Shown: in pieces, positions 53,255-63,846 of the stretch
How positions within the stretch are numbered: position 1 is the first letter of the stretch
Layout: every line of letters begins with the position of its first letter
NCBI RefSeq assembly: GCF_014207935.1
Contig: NZ_JACHLL010000001.1
Span: 806,001-870,000, forward strand
Origin: Pseudomonas fluvialis
GTDB lineage: Bacteria; Pseudomonadota; Gammaproteobacteria; Pseudomonadales; Pseudomonadaceae
Direction: 5' to 3'
DNA length: 64,000 bases
Notes under the pieces: model-generated
Database searches by the model: none
Told to the model about the DNA's origin: nothing
The model's input: the letters and a program-made list of their open reading frames with translations, nothing else
Position numbers and translations under genes: made by a program

Positions 53255-53311
53255 CCCGGACCTCTCCCAAGCAGCGGCTCTGCCTCCTGGGTTCAGCCTA
53301 GCAGAGCAGGG

Positions 53312-53614
53312 TCAGAAGCGTTCCGGGCGCAATACCTCGACCTGCGCCAGGTAGCAGACCATGGCGTAGTTGGCGTAGTACTTGGCCTGCAGGTGCGCGG
53401 CAATGCGCTCGGCGACATCACGGGCGCAGATGATCTCCACGCGGATATTGCCCTCGGTGTCCCAGCCGGCGCTACGCACGCCGCGATTGCCACGGCCACG
53501 GGCATCGGAAATGGTCCACCCGGGCGCGCCCAGCTGCTCCAGGTCAGCCACCAGCTTCTTCTCCAGCGCAGCCTCACAGATCACCGTGAGCAGGGTGCGT
53601 TGATGGATGCTCAT
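53312..53614 (-). CDS. sbtB: SbtB-like P-II family regulator
   Basis: A 100-aa P-II-like signalling protein. The strand start TLLTVICEAALEKKLVADLEQ (two motifs), the T-loop region GRGNRGVRSAGWDTEGNIRVE and the later YYANYAMVCYLAQVEVLRPERF match the SbtB subgroup rather than GlnB/GlnK. Family knowledge: SbtB binds adenyl nucleotides and controls the SbtA bicarbonate transporter. Its ATG comes one base after the sbtA stop (TGA-C-ATG), so the pair is translationally coupled. Confidence 0.85.
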   Translation of the reverse strand: MSIHQRTLLTVICEAALEKKLVADLEQLGAPGWTISDARGRGNRGVRSAGWDTEGNIRVEIICARDVAERIAAHLQAKYYANYAMVCYLAQVEVLRPERF

Positions 53615-53615
53615 G

Positions 53616-54557
53616 TCATAGCCCCCAGGCGATCAGATGCTCGGCCAGCGCCAGATAGAGCGGAATGCCGACCAGAATGTTGAAGGGAAAGGTGATGCCC
53701 AGCGATGCCGTCAGCGACAGCGAGGGATTGGCCTCGGGCACCGCCAGACGCATGGCCGCCGGCACCGCGATATAGGACGCCGAAGCCGCCAGGGTGGCGA
53801 GCATGGCAGTACCGCCCAGCGACAGGCCCATGGCCCGCGCCAGCAACGCGCCGATCAGGGCGCCGAGCAGCGGCATGCACAGGGCAAACACCGCCAGTCG
53901 CACGCCATGCTTCTTCAGGGCGCCCAACTGCCCGGAGGCGATCAGGCCCATCTCCAGCAGGAAGAACGCCAGCACCGGCTTGAACATGCTGGTGTACAGC
54001 GGCTCCAGCGGCTTGATCGCCTCCTTGCCGGCCACCGCACCGATCACCAGGCCGCCGAGCAGCAGCATGATCGACTTGCCGAGGAAGATCTCGCGACCCA
54101 GTTCCTTCCACTGGGTATCGCGCGACACGCCCTTGGCCAGCAGGATGCCGACCAGAATCGCCGGGATTTCCAGAATCGCCACGAACAGCGGCATGTAGCT
54201 CTCGAACTCCACCTGCCGGGCCGCCAGGTAGGCGACCACCACGGCGAAGGTACCGGCACTCACCGAGCCGTAGTGCGCGGCGACTGCGGCGGCGTTGATG
54301 CGGTCGAAACGCAGGCCGCGCAGCAGGCCGAAGGCCAGTACCGGCAGTAGCACACCGAGGCCCAGCACCAGCAGTGACTGGCCCAGCAGCGTCGGACTGG
54401 CCTGCTCGGCCAGCTCCACCCCGCCGTGCAGACCGATGGCCAGCAGCAGGATGATCGACAGGGTTTCATAGAGTGCCGGGGGCAGCTTCAGTTCGCTTTT
54501 CACCAGCCCGGCCAGCAAACCGAAGATGAAGAACAGCACCACTGGATCAAGGCCCAT
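53616..54557 (-). CDS. sbtA: SbtA-type sodium-dependent bicarbonate transporter
   Basis: A 313-aa membrane protein with about ten helices in two inverted halves. The start LDPVVLFFIFGLLAGLVKSELKLPPALYE, the GLHGGVELA loop, HYGSVSAGTFAVV and ASASYIAVPAAMRLAVPEANPSLSL are the SbtA family markers (PF05982). It takes up bicarbonate with sodium. GGAG lies 8 nt before the chosen ATG; an ATG four codons earlier contains that site. It is coupled to sbtB and lies next to pyruvate carboxylase, a bicarbonate consumer. Confidence 0.9.
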   Translation of the reverse strand: MGLDPVVLFFIFGLLAGLVKSELKLPPALYETLSIILLLAIGLHGGVELAEQASPTLLGQSLLVLGLGVLLPVLAFGLLRGLRFDRINAAAVAAHYGSVSAGTFAVVVAYLAARQVEFESYMPLFVAILEIPAILVGILLAKGVSRDTQWKELGREIFLGKSIMLLLGGLVIGAVAGKEAIKPLEPLYTSMFKPVLAFFLLEMGLIASGQLGALKKHGVRLAVFALCMPLLGALIGALLARAMGLSLGGTAMLATLAASASYIAVPAAMRLAVPEANPSLSLTASLGITFPFNILVGIPLYLALAEHLIAWGL

Positions 54558-54582
54558 CACACACTCCATAAAGAAATGAAAA

Positions 54583-54603
54583 CCCTGCCCTCATGAGGCA
54601 GGG
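54583..54603 (-). terminator. hairpin just upstream of sbtA
   Basis: Stem CCCTGCC / GGCAGGG with a 7-nt loop, followed on the minus strand by TTTTCATTTC. It probably stops transcription coming from the pyc genes before sbtA. Confidence 0.75.
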
Positions 54604-54757
54604 GCGGCGACCCGGATCGGTTCGACCCAGGCGTCGTGCAGCGGCGGTTGCCTATACACGCCCTCCGCCAGCCGGAGGGTGGGAAATGGCTTCACGATGC
54701 ACGACGGGAAGATGCTGCAGCCGCTCCCTGGCGTCACATCGCAATGCTTGCAAATCA

Positions 54758-54785
54758 TGTCCAGAGCCCTGGCAGGCTCTGGACA
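54758..54785 (-). terminator. hairpin after pycB
   Basis: An 11-bp perfect stem TGTCCAGAGCC / GGCTCTGGACA with a 6-nt loop, 16 bp past the pycB stop. The T tract is weak. Confidence 0.7.
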
Positions 54786-54800
54786 TCACACAGCCCTGGA

Positions 54801-56609
54801 TCAACCCTCGATCTCGATCAGGACCTCACCCGGGTTCACCCGGTCGCCCTTGGCCACATGGATGGCCTTGACCTTACCGGCCAGCGGCGACGGCACTTCG
54901 GTTTCCATCTTCATCGCCTCGGTGACCAGCAGCGGCTGGCCGGCCTTGACCACGTCGCCTTCCTTGACCAGCACGTCGACGATGTTGCCCGGCATGGTGG
55001 TGGCCACGTCGCCCGGCGCGCTGGCCTGCTTGCGCTTGTTGCCGCCGCCCGCGACGAACTGGTTGAGCGGCTCGAACACCACCTCTTCGGGCATGCCGTC
55101 GATGGCCAGGTAGAAGTGTCGCTTGCCGTCGGTCTTCACGCCCACGCCGGTGATGTCCACGCGATAGGTCTCGCCGTGTACGTCGATGACGAACTCGGTC
55201 GGCACGCCCTCGCCCGGCACCGGGCACAGGCCGGCCACGTCCGGCACCGGCAGCAGGGCTTCGGGCTTGAGGGTGCCGGCGGCACGCTCTTCGAGGAACT
55301 TGCGGCCGATGTCCGGGAACATGGCGTAGGTCAGCACGTCTTCTTCGGATTTGGCCAGGGTGCCGATTTCCTCGCGCAGCTTGGCCATTTCCGGCTTAAG
55401 CAGATCGGCCGGACGCACGTCGATCACTTCCTCGCTGCCGATGGCCTGGGCCCGCAGCTGCTCGTTGATGGTACCGGCGGCGCGGCCGTAACGGCCCTGC
55501 AGATACAGCTTCACCTCGTTGGTGATGGTCTTGTAGCGCTCGCCGGCCAGCACGTTGAACACGGCCTGTGTGCCGACGATCTGCGAGGTCGGCGTCACCA
55601 GCGGCGGGAAGCCGAGGTCTTCGCGCACTTTCGGGATCTCGGCGAAGACTTCGTTGATGCGGTTGAGCGCGCCCTGCTCTTTGAGCTGGTTGGCCAGGTT
55701 GGACATCATGCCGCCCGGCACTTGGTTGATCTGCACGCGGGTGTCCACGCCGGTGAACTCGCTCTCGAACTGGTGGTACTTCTTGCGCACGTTGTAGAAG
55801 TACAGGCCGATCTCCTGGATCAGCTCCAGGTTCAGGCCGGTGTCATATTTGCTGCCGCGCAGGGCGGCGACCATCGACTCGGTGCCGGCGTGGCTGGTGC
55901 CCCAGGCGAAGCTGGAGATGGCGGTGTCGATATGGCTGGCACCGGCCTCGATGGCCTTCATCTGGCACATGGAGGCCAGGCCGGCGGTGTCGTGGCTGTG
56001 GATGAAGATCGGCAGGCCCTGCTCGGCCTTCAGCGCCTTGACCAGCTCGAAGGTGGCGTAGGGAGTCAGCAGACCGGCCATGTCCTTGATCGCCACCGAG
56101 TCGCAACCCATGGCTTCCATCTGCTTGGCCTGGTCGACGAATGCCTGCACGGTGTGCACCGGGCTGGTGGTGTAGCAGAGCGTGCCCTGGGCATGCTTGC
56201 CGGCGGCCTTCACCGCTTCGATGGACACGCGCAGGTTACGCACGTCGTTCATCGCGTCGAAGATGCGGAACACATCGATGCCATTCACTGCCGCCTTAGC
56301 GACGAAGGCACGCACCACGTCATCGCTGTAGTGGCGGTAGCCCAGCAGGTTCTGCCCGCGCAGGAGCATCTGCAGACGGGTGTTGGGCAGCGCTGCCTTG
56401 AGCAGACGCAGGCGCTCCCACGGGTCTTCCTTGAGGAAGCGCACGCAGGCGTCGAAGGTCGCGCCGCCCCAGACTTCCAGCGACCAGTAGCCGACCTGAT
56501 CGAGCTTGGGGCAGATCGGCAGCATGTCTTCGGTGCGCATGCGGGTGGCGATCAGCGACTGGTGGGCGTCACGCAGGATGGTGTCGGTCACATGAATCTT
56601 GTTCGGCAT
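54801..56609 (-). CDS. pycB: pyruvate carboxylase subunit B (carboxyltransferase-biotin carrier)
   Basis: A 602-aa protein: an N-terminal HMGL-like carboxyltransferase barrel (IHVTDTILRDAHQSL, then ATFDACVRFL and MAGLLTPYATF), the PYC/OADA domain, and a C-terminal biotinyl domain with the biotin site AMKM, Lys567. Reaction: transfer of carboxyl from biotin to pyruvate giving oxaloacetate. It resembles oxaloacetate decarboxylase alpha, but no OadB/OadG genes are near, which favours the two-subunit pyruvate carboxylase. GAGGAGC precedes the ATG. It follows pycA by 11 bp. Confidence 0.95.
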   Translation of the reverse strand: MPNKIHVTDTILRDAHQSLIATRMRTEDMLPICPKLDQVGYWSLEVWGGATFDACVRFLKEDPWERLRLLKAALPNTRLQMLLRGQNLLGYRHYSDDVVRAFVAKAAVNGIDVFRIFDAMNDVRNLRVSIEAVKAAGKHAQGTLCYTTSPVHTVQAFVDQAKQMEAMGCDSVAIKDMAGLLTPYATFELVKALKAEQGLPIFIHSHDTAGLASMCQMKAIEAGASHIDTAISSFAWGTSHAGTESMVAALRGSKYDTGLNLELIQEIGLYFYNVRKKYHQFESEFTGVDTRVQINQVPGGMMSNLANQLKEQGALNRINEVFAEIPKVREDLGFPPLVTPTSQIVGTQAVFNVLAGERYKTITNEVKLYLQGRYGRAAGTINEQLRAQAIGSEEVIDVRPADLLKPEMAKLREEIGTLAKSEEDVLTYAMFPDIGRKFLEERAAGTLKPEALLPVPDVAGLCPVPGEGVPTEFVIDVHGETYRVDITGVGVKTDGKRHFYLAIDGMPEEVVFEPLNQFVAGGGNKRKQASAPGDVATTMPGNIVDVLVKEGDVVKAGQPLLVTEAMKMETEVPSPLAGKVKAIHVAKGDRVNPGEVLIEIEG

Positions 56610-56620
56610 GGTTGTGCTCC

Positions 56621-58036
<1,416 letters not shown>

Positions 58037-58171
58037 GAGCCTGGGTCCTCGCTCACGTGAACAGGCGACCGGACGAAACGGTCGGCGCGTGACCGCCTTG
58101 GGCCTGGCAGTCTTGTCATACCCTACGCCCGGCAGGCTGATAATCCAAAATCAATATTTATTGGGCTGGCC

Positions 58172-58187
58172 ATTAGCAATGGCTAAT
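58172..58187. promoter_or_regulatory. candidate LysR operator in the pycA-lysR spacer
   Basis: A perfect inverted repeat ATTAGC-AATG-GCTAAT containing a T-N11-A core, lying between the divergent pycA and LysR genes, 38 bp before the LysR ATG. It is a good candidate for the PycR binding site. Confidence 0.55.
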
Positions 58188-58224
58188 ATATGACTCCAGA
58201 ACCACCGTGACGGGGACGAACAAC

Positions 58225-59187
58225 ATGCGCAAGTCATTGATGCGAATGACATTACGCCAGCTTCAGGTTTTCCGCGCGGTGTGCGACAGCCGCTCCTACA
58301 GCCGCGCCGCGGAGGAAATGGCGCTGACCCAGCCGGCCGTGAGCCTGCAGATTCGCCAACTGGAAGAGTTGGTAGGGCAGCCGCTGTTCGACTACATCGG
58401 CAAGAAGCTCTACCTGACCCAAGCCGCCGAGGCCCTGCGGCGCGCCAGCAGCGATATTTTCCAGCGCCTGGAAAGCCTCGACATGCAGCTCTCCGAGATG
58501 CAGGGCTCGCTGCAGGGCCAGCTGACCCTGGCGGTGGAATCCAGCGCCAAGTACATCGTGCCGCACCTGTTCGCCGCCTTTCGCCAGCACAACCCTGAGG
58601 TCATCCTCAACCTCAGCGTGGTCAACCGCGCCCAGGTGATCAAGCGCCTGTCGGACAACCGCGACGATCTGGTGATCATGTCGCTGGTGCCGCCGGATAT
58701 GGCCCTGGAGTTCCTGCCCTTCCTCAACAATCCGATTGTCGCCGTGGCACCACCCGGCCACCCGCTGGCACAGGCCGAAACCCTGCGCCTGCAGGACCTG
58801 GAAAGCTATCCGCTGCTGGTGCGCGAGCGCGGCTCGGGCACGCGCAAGGCCTGCGAGGAATACTTCCAGCAGAAACGCGTGCACTTCGCCGCCGCCCAGG
58901 AAGTCAGCTCACTGGAGGCGCTGCGCGAATGCGTGGTCGCCGGGCTGGGCATTGCCTTGCTGCCGCGTCACGCGGTGGGGCTGGAGCTGGCCGCCGGACT
59001 GCTCAAGGAGCTGCCGGTGGAGGAGCTGCCGCTGTACCGCACCTGGTGCGCGGTACACGCCCGCGGCAAACGCCTGTCACCGGTGGCGCAGGCCTTCCTC
59101 GATTTCATCCGCACCGAGCGGGCGCAGATCAGCGCCCTCAGCGAGCGCTTCGCGGGAAGGGCGCCAGAGCCAGATTCAGGTAGTTAG
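58225..59187 (+). CDS. LysR-family regulator of pyruvate carboxylase (PycR-like)
   Basis: A 320-aa regulator with HTH (SYSRAAEEMALTQPAVSLQIRQLEELVG) and a CysR-type effector domain (LAVESSAKYIVPHLFAAF, LVIMSLVPPDMALEF, PRHAVGLEL). The start MRKSLMRMTLRQLQVF is chosen; a GTG six codons earlier is possible. Divergent from pycA. In P. aeruginosa, PycR (PA5437) at this place controls pycAB and affects virulence; this is from memory. The 3' end overlaps a small convergent gene by 50 bp. Confidence 0.92.
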   Translation: MRKSLMRMTLRQLQVFRAVCDSRSYSRAAEEMALTQPAVSLQIRQLEELVGQPLFDYIGKKLYLTQAAEALRRASSDIFQRLESLDMQLSEMQGSLQGQLTLAVESSAKYIVPHLFAAFRQHNPEVILNLSVVNRAQVIKRLSDNRDDLVIMSLVPPDMALEFLPFLNNPIVAVAPPGHPLAQAETLRLQDLESYPLLVRERGSGTRKACEEYFQQKRVHFAAAQEVSSLEALRECVVAGLGIALLPRHAVGLELAAGLLKELPVEELPLYRTWCAVHARGKRLSPVAQAFLDFIRTERAQISALSERFAGRAPEPDSGS

Positions 59188-59341
59188 TAGCGATCTGGCG
59201 CGGAATGTCGTCGAACTCGCTCTCCAGACGGCGCAGTTCGGCGCGATCCTCAATGGCCCGGCGATAGACCATGCGGCGCTGGTCTTCCAGCTTGCGACGG
59301 GTCTTGCTGTCGAGGATCGGTTCTTGATGATGCATGGACAT
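59138..59341 (-). CDS. small basic protein resembling the PA3496 family
   Basis: A 67-aa charged protein. The motif SKTRRKLEDQRRMVYRRAIEDRAELRRLE, seen in pieces as KTRRKLEDQRR and YRRAIEDRAE, resembles the short Pseudomonas PA3496-type proteins. GGGGAG precedes the ATG giving MSMHHQEP. It overlaps the end of the LysR gene on the opposite strand. Function unknown; the resemblance is from memory. Confidence 0.6.
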   Translation of the reverse strand: MSMHHQEPILDSKTRRKLEDQRRMVYRRAIEDRAELRRLESEFDDIPRQIATNYLNLALAPFPRSAR

Positions 59342-59437
59342 CGCAGGTACTCCCCTTCGAGTGGCAGGAGCACCAGCATCCACCGCGCAGGTGACGCTTT
59401 GTCGACAGGCCCGTGAATTGCCCGTGACGCCGCGATG

Positions 59438-60301
59438 TCAGTCGTCGTGGCGCACGCTCTTGGGCGACAGACGCAGGCTGCGCAGGCTGCGCTTGACGCT
59501 CTTGAGATGATTGACCAGGTCCGGGCCGCGGGCCATAGCCACGCCCATGGCCAGCACGTCGATCACCACCAGGTGGGCGATGCGCGAGCTGAGCGGGGTG
59601 TAGATGTCGGTGTCTTCCTGCACGTCGATGGCGAGGTTGACCGTGGCCAGATCGGCCAGCGGCGTCTGCCCCGGACACAGGGCGATCAGCGTGGCCCCGC
59701 TTTCGCGCACCAGGTTGGCGGTGATCAGCAGGTCCTTGGAGCGTCCCGACTGAGAGATGCAGATGGCCACATCGCCCGGCTGCAGGGTAACCGCCGACAT
59801 CGCCTGCATGTGCGGGTCGGAGTAGGCCGCGGCCGAGAGCAGCAGACGGAAGAACTTGTGCTGGGCATCGGCCGCCACCGCGCCGGAAGCGCCGAAGCCA
59901 TAGAAGTTGACCTGCTTGGCCGCGGCGATGGCCTGCACCGCGCGCTCCACGGCGCTGGTGTCCAGGTGCTCGCGCACCTCGATCAGGGTGTGCAGGGTGG
60001 CATCGAAGATCTTCAGGCTGACATCGGCCACCGAGTCGCCTTCGCTGATCGAGAACTGGCCGAAGCTCGACCCCGAGGCCAGGCTCTGCGCCAGCTTGAG
60101 CTTGAGGTCCTGAAACCCGGCGCAGCCGATGGCACGGCAGAAGCGCACGATGGTCGGCTCGCTGACGCCCACTTCGTGGGCCAGGTCGGCCATGGAGCTG
60201 TGCATCACCGCAGAAGGGTCGGCCAGCACATGCTCGGCGACCTTGAGTTCGGATTTGCGCAGCTCCTCACGAGACTGGGCGATATGCTGCAGAAGGTTCA
60301 C
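59438..60301 (-). CDS. RpiR-family regulator (HexR-like)
   Basis: A 287-aa protein: an N-terminal HTH_6 domain (SELKVAEHVLADPSAVMHSSMADLAHEVGVSEPTIVRFCRAIG, read in pieces) and a C-terminal SIS sugar-phosphate-binding domain (FYGFGASGAVAADAQHKFFRL, CISQSGRSKDLL). Family knowledge: HexR binds KDPG and represses glucose catabolism genes. It is divergent from zwf with a perfect palindromic operator between, so control of zwf and itself is expected. P. aeruginosa has hexR elsewhere too; this is the paralogue at PA5438. Confidence 0.92.
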   Translation of the reverse strand: MNLLQHIAQSREELRKSELKVAEHVLADPSAVMHSSMADLAHEVGVSEPTIVRFCRAIGCAGFQDLKLKLAQSLASGSSFGQFSISEGDSVADVSLKIFDATLHTLIEVREHLDTSAVERAVQAIAAAKQVNFYGFGASGAVAADAQHKFFRLLLSAAAYSDPHMQAMSAVTLQPGDVAICISQSGRSKDLLITANLVRESGATLIALCPGQTPLADLATVNLAIDVQEDTDIYTPLSSRIAHLVVIDVLAMGVAMARGPDLVNHLKSVKRSLRSLRLSPKSVRHDD

Positions 60302-60346
60302 GGGCGGGACTCGGTTATGATCGGCAAAGCCGGAATGTAGTTCTTA

Positions 60347-60361
60347 TGTAGTTATACTACA
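60347..60361. promoter_or_regulatory. HexR-type operator
   Basis: A perfect palindrome TGTAGT-TAT-ACTACA between the divergent RpiR and zwf genes, matching the HexR consensus I recall (TGTARTnnnAYTACA). A further half site TGTAG lies 11 bp before it. Confidence 0.8.
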
Positions 60362-60424
60362 TGAATCCGTCAAGCAACCTCGAATTCCTTAGTACCGCGG
60401 CTCGGCACCGCGGTGGAGAAGCTC

Positions 60425-61870
<1,446 letters not shown>

Positions 61871-61902
61871 AGCCCGGTTTACCTGCCGCCCGCCACCGGG
61901 CT
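61871..61902 (+). terminator. hairpin after zwf
   Basis: Stem AGCCCGGT / ACCGGGCT with a 16-nt loop directly after the stop, without a T tract. A weak terminator candidate. Confidence 0.4.
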
Positions 61903-61931
61903 AGGGTCGCGCTACAGGGCATACGCCAGAG

Positions 61932-62486
61932 ATGGAACAGCACACAGGGAACATCTCTGCCTCGCCTCCATACCGGCCAAAAGTAATAGGGGACAGACCA
62001 CGATTTAAGCAGAGAGAAAACGTGGTCTTCCCCCTATTAGCCATTAGCCATGGATTGGCTTATGCGCACCGAATAGCGCGGGTCTGTGACCCGCCCTACA
62101 AGGCTCATCCGGGCAATGAAGATAAGTTTCCGCAGATTTATATATGCAAGACTGATGGTAGCGATCCTGCGGAGTGCGCAACGGCAGAATATGCGGCGGG
62201 TGTTCTTCCAAATCCGCTTATTCCTAAGTGTGATAAGTGTATAGCAAAATGCATTGCGGATTACTTTGATCCGACCCAGGATAAAGCTACTGATTTGGTT
62301 GGGCGTGGTTTTTCTGGATATATCTGGCGAACGATGGGGCAGGTTTTAGCTCATGGTGCGAAGTCTTTTAATAAAGCTGACGGCGCATATAAGCTTGCAA
62401 CTTGTATAACTAATCGCAAGAAAAAGCCTGAGTGTAAGGATGATAAGGATGGTGGCGGGAGTGGAGATTGTAAAGTCGATGATTGA
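61932..62486 (+). CDS. Cys-rich protein fragment, possible orphan toxin C-terminus
   Basis: An open frame of 184 codons whose first third is read through two palindromic repeats and is probably not native. From about 62105 on, the composition turns AT-rich and the product looks like a real domain: FPQIYICKTDG, KCDKCIAKCIADYFDP, GRGFSGYIWRTMGQVLAHGAKSFN and a Lys/Asp/Gly-rich tail. No ATG exists in this part before IWRTMGQ, so it is probably a 5'-truncated gene. I do not recognise the domain. The following small membrane protein gene overlaps its stop codon by 8 bp, as immunity genes often do after polymorphic toxin tips; that reading is inference. Confidence 0.45.
   Translation: MEQHTGNISASPPYRPKVIGDRPRFKQRENVVFPLLAISHGLAYAHRIARVCDPPYKAHPGNEDKFPQIYICKTDGSDPAECATAEYAAGVLPNPLIPKCDKCIAKCIADYFDPTQDKATDLVGRGFSGYIWRTMGQVLAHGAKSFNKADGAYKLATCITNRKKKPECKDDKDGGGSGDCKVDD
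61984..62039. repeat. inverted repeat with TAATAGGGG / CCCCTATTA ends
   Basis: Two 19-bp arms (TAATAGGGGACAGACCACG and its inverse with 2 mismatches) around an 18-bp centre. I recall this GGGGACAGACCACG motif next to REP-associated tyrosine transposases; none is present here, so it may be a remnant. Confidence 0.6.
62075..62104. repeat. palindromic repeat, left copy flanking the AT-rich cassette
   Basis: Contains GCGGGTCTGTGACCCGC and then CCTACAAGGC. The same sequence stands in inverse orientation at 62828-62858, so the AT-rich cassette lies between inverted copies. Confidence 0.6.
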
Positions 62487-62805
62487 TTTCTTTCCTCTTG
62501 ATCATAAACAAGTAATGGGAATGCTCTTTGTGGCTGTGAATGCTGTTTTAATATTCCTCATTTCATTTGCTAGAAAAGAAAAACAAGCTTCGCTATCGTT
62601 TTTTATGATTTTCTCTGGCTTTTCAGTTTGCGTGGTTTATTTGGTTTTGTCTTCTGTAAGAGGTCTCGATATTTCTGAAGTCATATTCCTTAGGTCTTCT
62701 GCTAGCTTTGGCCGTGGATTTTCTATAGGTGTTGGCTTTTTTTTGGGGGGGATTCTTGTTCTATTGAAGGTGATTACTTCTAGAGTTGTTCGATTTTTCA
62801 TTTGA
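62479..62805 (+). CDS. small membrane protein after the Cys-rich fragment, possible immunity protein
   Basis: A 108-aa protein with three predicted helices: MLFVAVNAVLIFLISFA, LSFFMIFSGFSVCVVYLVL and FSIGVGFFLGGILVLLKVI. Its ATG overlaps the stop of the preceding frame (ATGATTGA). It is AT-rich like its partner. No family is recognised. Position and size are what a membrane immunity protein would have, but no toxin activity is proven for the upstream fragment. Confidence 0.6.
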   Translation: MIDFFPLDHKQVMGMLFVAVNAVLIFLISFARKEKQASLSFFMIFSGFSVCVVYLVLSSVRGLDISEVIFLRSSASFGRGFSIGVGFFLGGILVLLKVITSRVVRFFI

Positions 62806-62827
62806 CCCGTGCTCGACCTGTGGGTAA

Positions 62828-62858
62828 GCCTTGTAGGGCGGGTCATTTGACCCGCGCT
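62828..62858. repeat. palindromic repeat, right copy flanking the AT-rich cassette
   Basis: Inverse copy of the repeat at 62075-62104: GCCTTGTAGG, then GCGGGTCATTTGACCCGC. The loop differs by a few bases. Confidence 0.6.
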
Positions 62859-62965
62859 GATCTGTGCTTGCCTCTACAGGGTGCTGCTGGTTGGCGGGGC
62901 GGCACAGCGCATGATGCGGGCCGATATATTGCTCGGCTGATTACGCCTCCGGCTAATCCTCCATT

Positions 62966-63310
62966 TCATCGCTTAGCCGAATAGATCCAATACGAGAACA
63001 AAAAATTCACCGGAACCCACAGCCAACTCAGAATCACACTACCTACCATGTAAATTATCGATATATCAAGTAAAACCAATAACAAAAAACCTAGGAAAAC
63101 CCAACAACTACCCCAATAGAGCGCAGCCGCCAAGATGAAAAACAAAGCCACAACCCCGCCTAGAAAAATACCAGGATAAAGCAATATTGATTCTGCTCCT
63201 CCAAAGAAAGCACCAAGCCTAACTGTAGCAGCAAACAAAATTACAGAAATAAGCGGGGCAAGGAAATACGAATAAACGCTAGAAAAAGCATACTTAATAA
63301 ATCCAAGCAC
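62966..63310 (-). CDS. AT-rich hypothetical membrane protein
   Basis: A protein of about 113 aa with four hydrophobic segments (YFLAPLISVILFAATVRLG, ILLYPGIFLGGVVALFFILA, CWVFLGFLLLVLLDISIIYM, VILSWLWVPVNFLFSYW). The GTG used as start has AAAGGA 8 nt before it; a TTG six codons upstream is an alternative. Codon use is AT-rich. It follows a decayed gene on the same strand and may have been its partner. Family unknown. Confidence 0.55.
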   Translation of the reverse strand: MLGFIKYAFSSVYSYFLAPLISVILFAATVRLGAFFGGAESILLYPGIFLGGVVALFFILAAALYWGSCWVFLGFLLLVLLDISIIYMVGSVILSWLWVPVNFLFSYWIYSAKR

Positions 63311-63359
63311 AACGCTATCCTTTGGCAAAGAAAAATATTCAATTTCGGAAAAGGAAACC

Positions 63360-63846
63360 GATTAATCAGCCCTCTCCAGCCGGGAAAGTAAATCTGTCCA
63401 CTCATTTCCATCATGGATGATTTGGCGCGGAAAATCGTACCGCCGATCTGGAAACGCACTACCTGACCCACCGTCACCAGACCATTACTGGGCCCCTAAC
63501 GACTGACCGCAACCTCGGCGCGGAACTGCAGCACCCTTTCGAAAATCGCATGTGCCGCTAGCTCGATATCCTATCGGGCGGCCTGTTTATCCAGAGCAAA
63601 CTTGGCGGCCGCGATATAGGAATTTCAGGTCACGATAGCGCCGGGCAATTTGCTCGGCTCCTTGACCGTCCCGAGAAACAGAGACGGACTGATGGGCGGC
63701 GCAAGGCTCAGGTCACTGACCTGCAACTGAATGTCCATGCTACTGACATGACGATCAAAGCCAATCACCGCCCGGCCGATCCGGCTGCCCTCTTCCACTT
63801 CAGTGAATAAACCCTGCACCAGCCAACTGGGCTCAGACACACACAC
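63360..63846 (-). pseudogene. decayed gene of unknown family
   Basis: On the minus strand one frame reads as protein over about 160 codons but is broken by three stop codons, near 63625, 63574 and 63498. The pieces read LVQGLFTEVEEGSRIGRAVIGFD, SPSLFLGTVKEPSKLPGAIVT, SYIAAAKFALDKQAAR, ERVLQFRAEVAVSR and VGQVVRFQIGGTIFRAK with SGQIYFPGWRGL. Upstream of 63846 the frame is also shifted. GC content is closer to the core genome than its AT-rich neighbours. I do not recognise the family. Confidence 0.6.

Noticed and set aside
54801..56609. Oxaloacetate decarboxylase sodium pump
   Set aside because: PycB resembles OadA, but no OadB or OadG genes are present and a biotin carboxylase gene is directly upstream.
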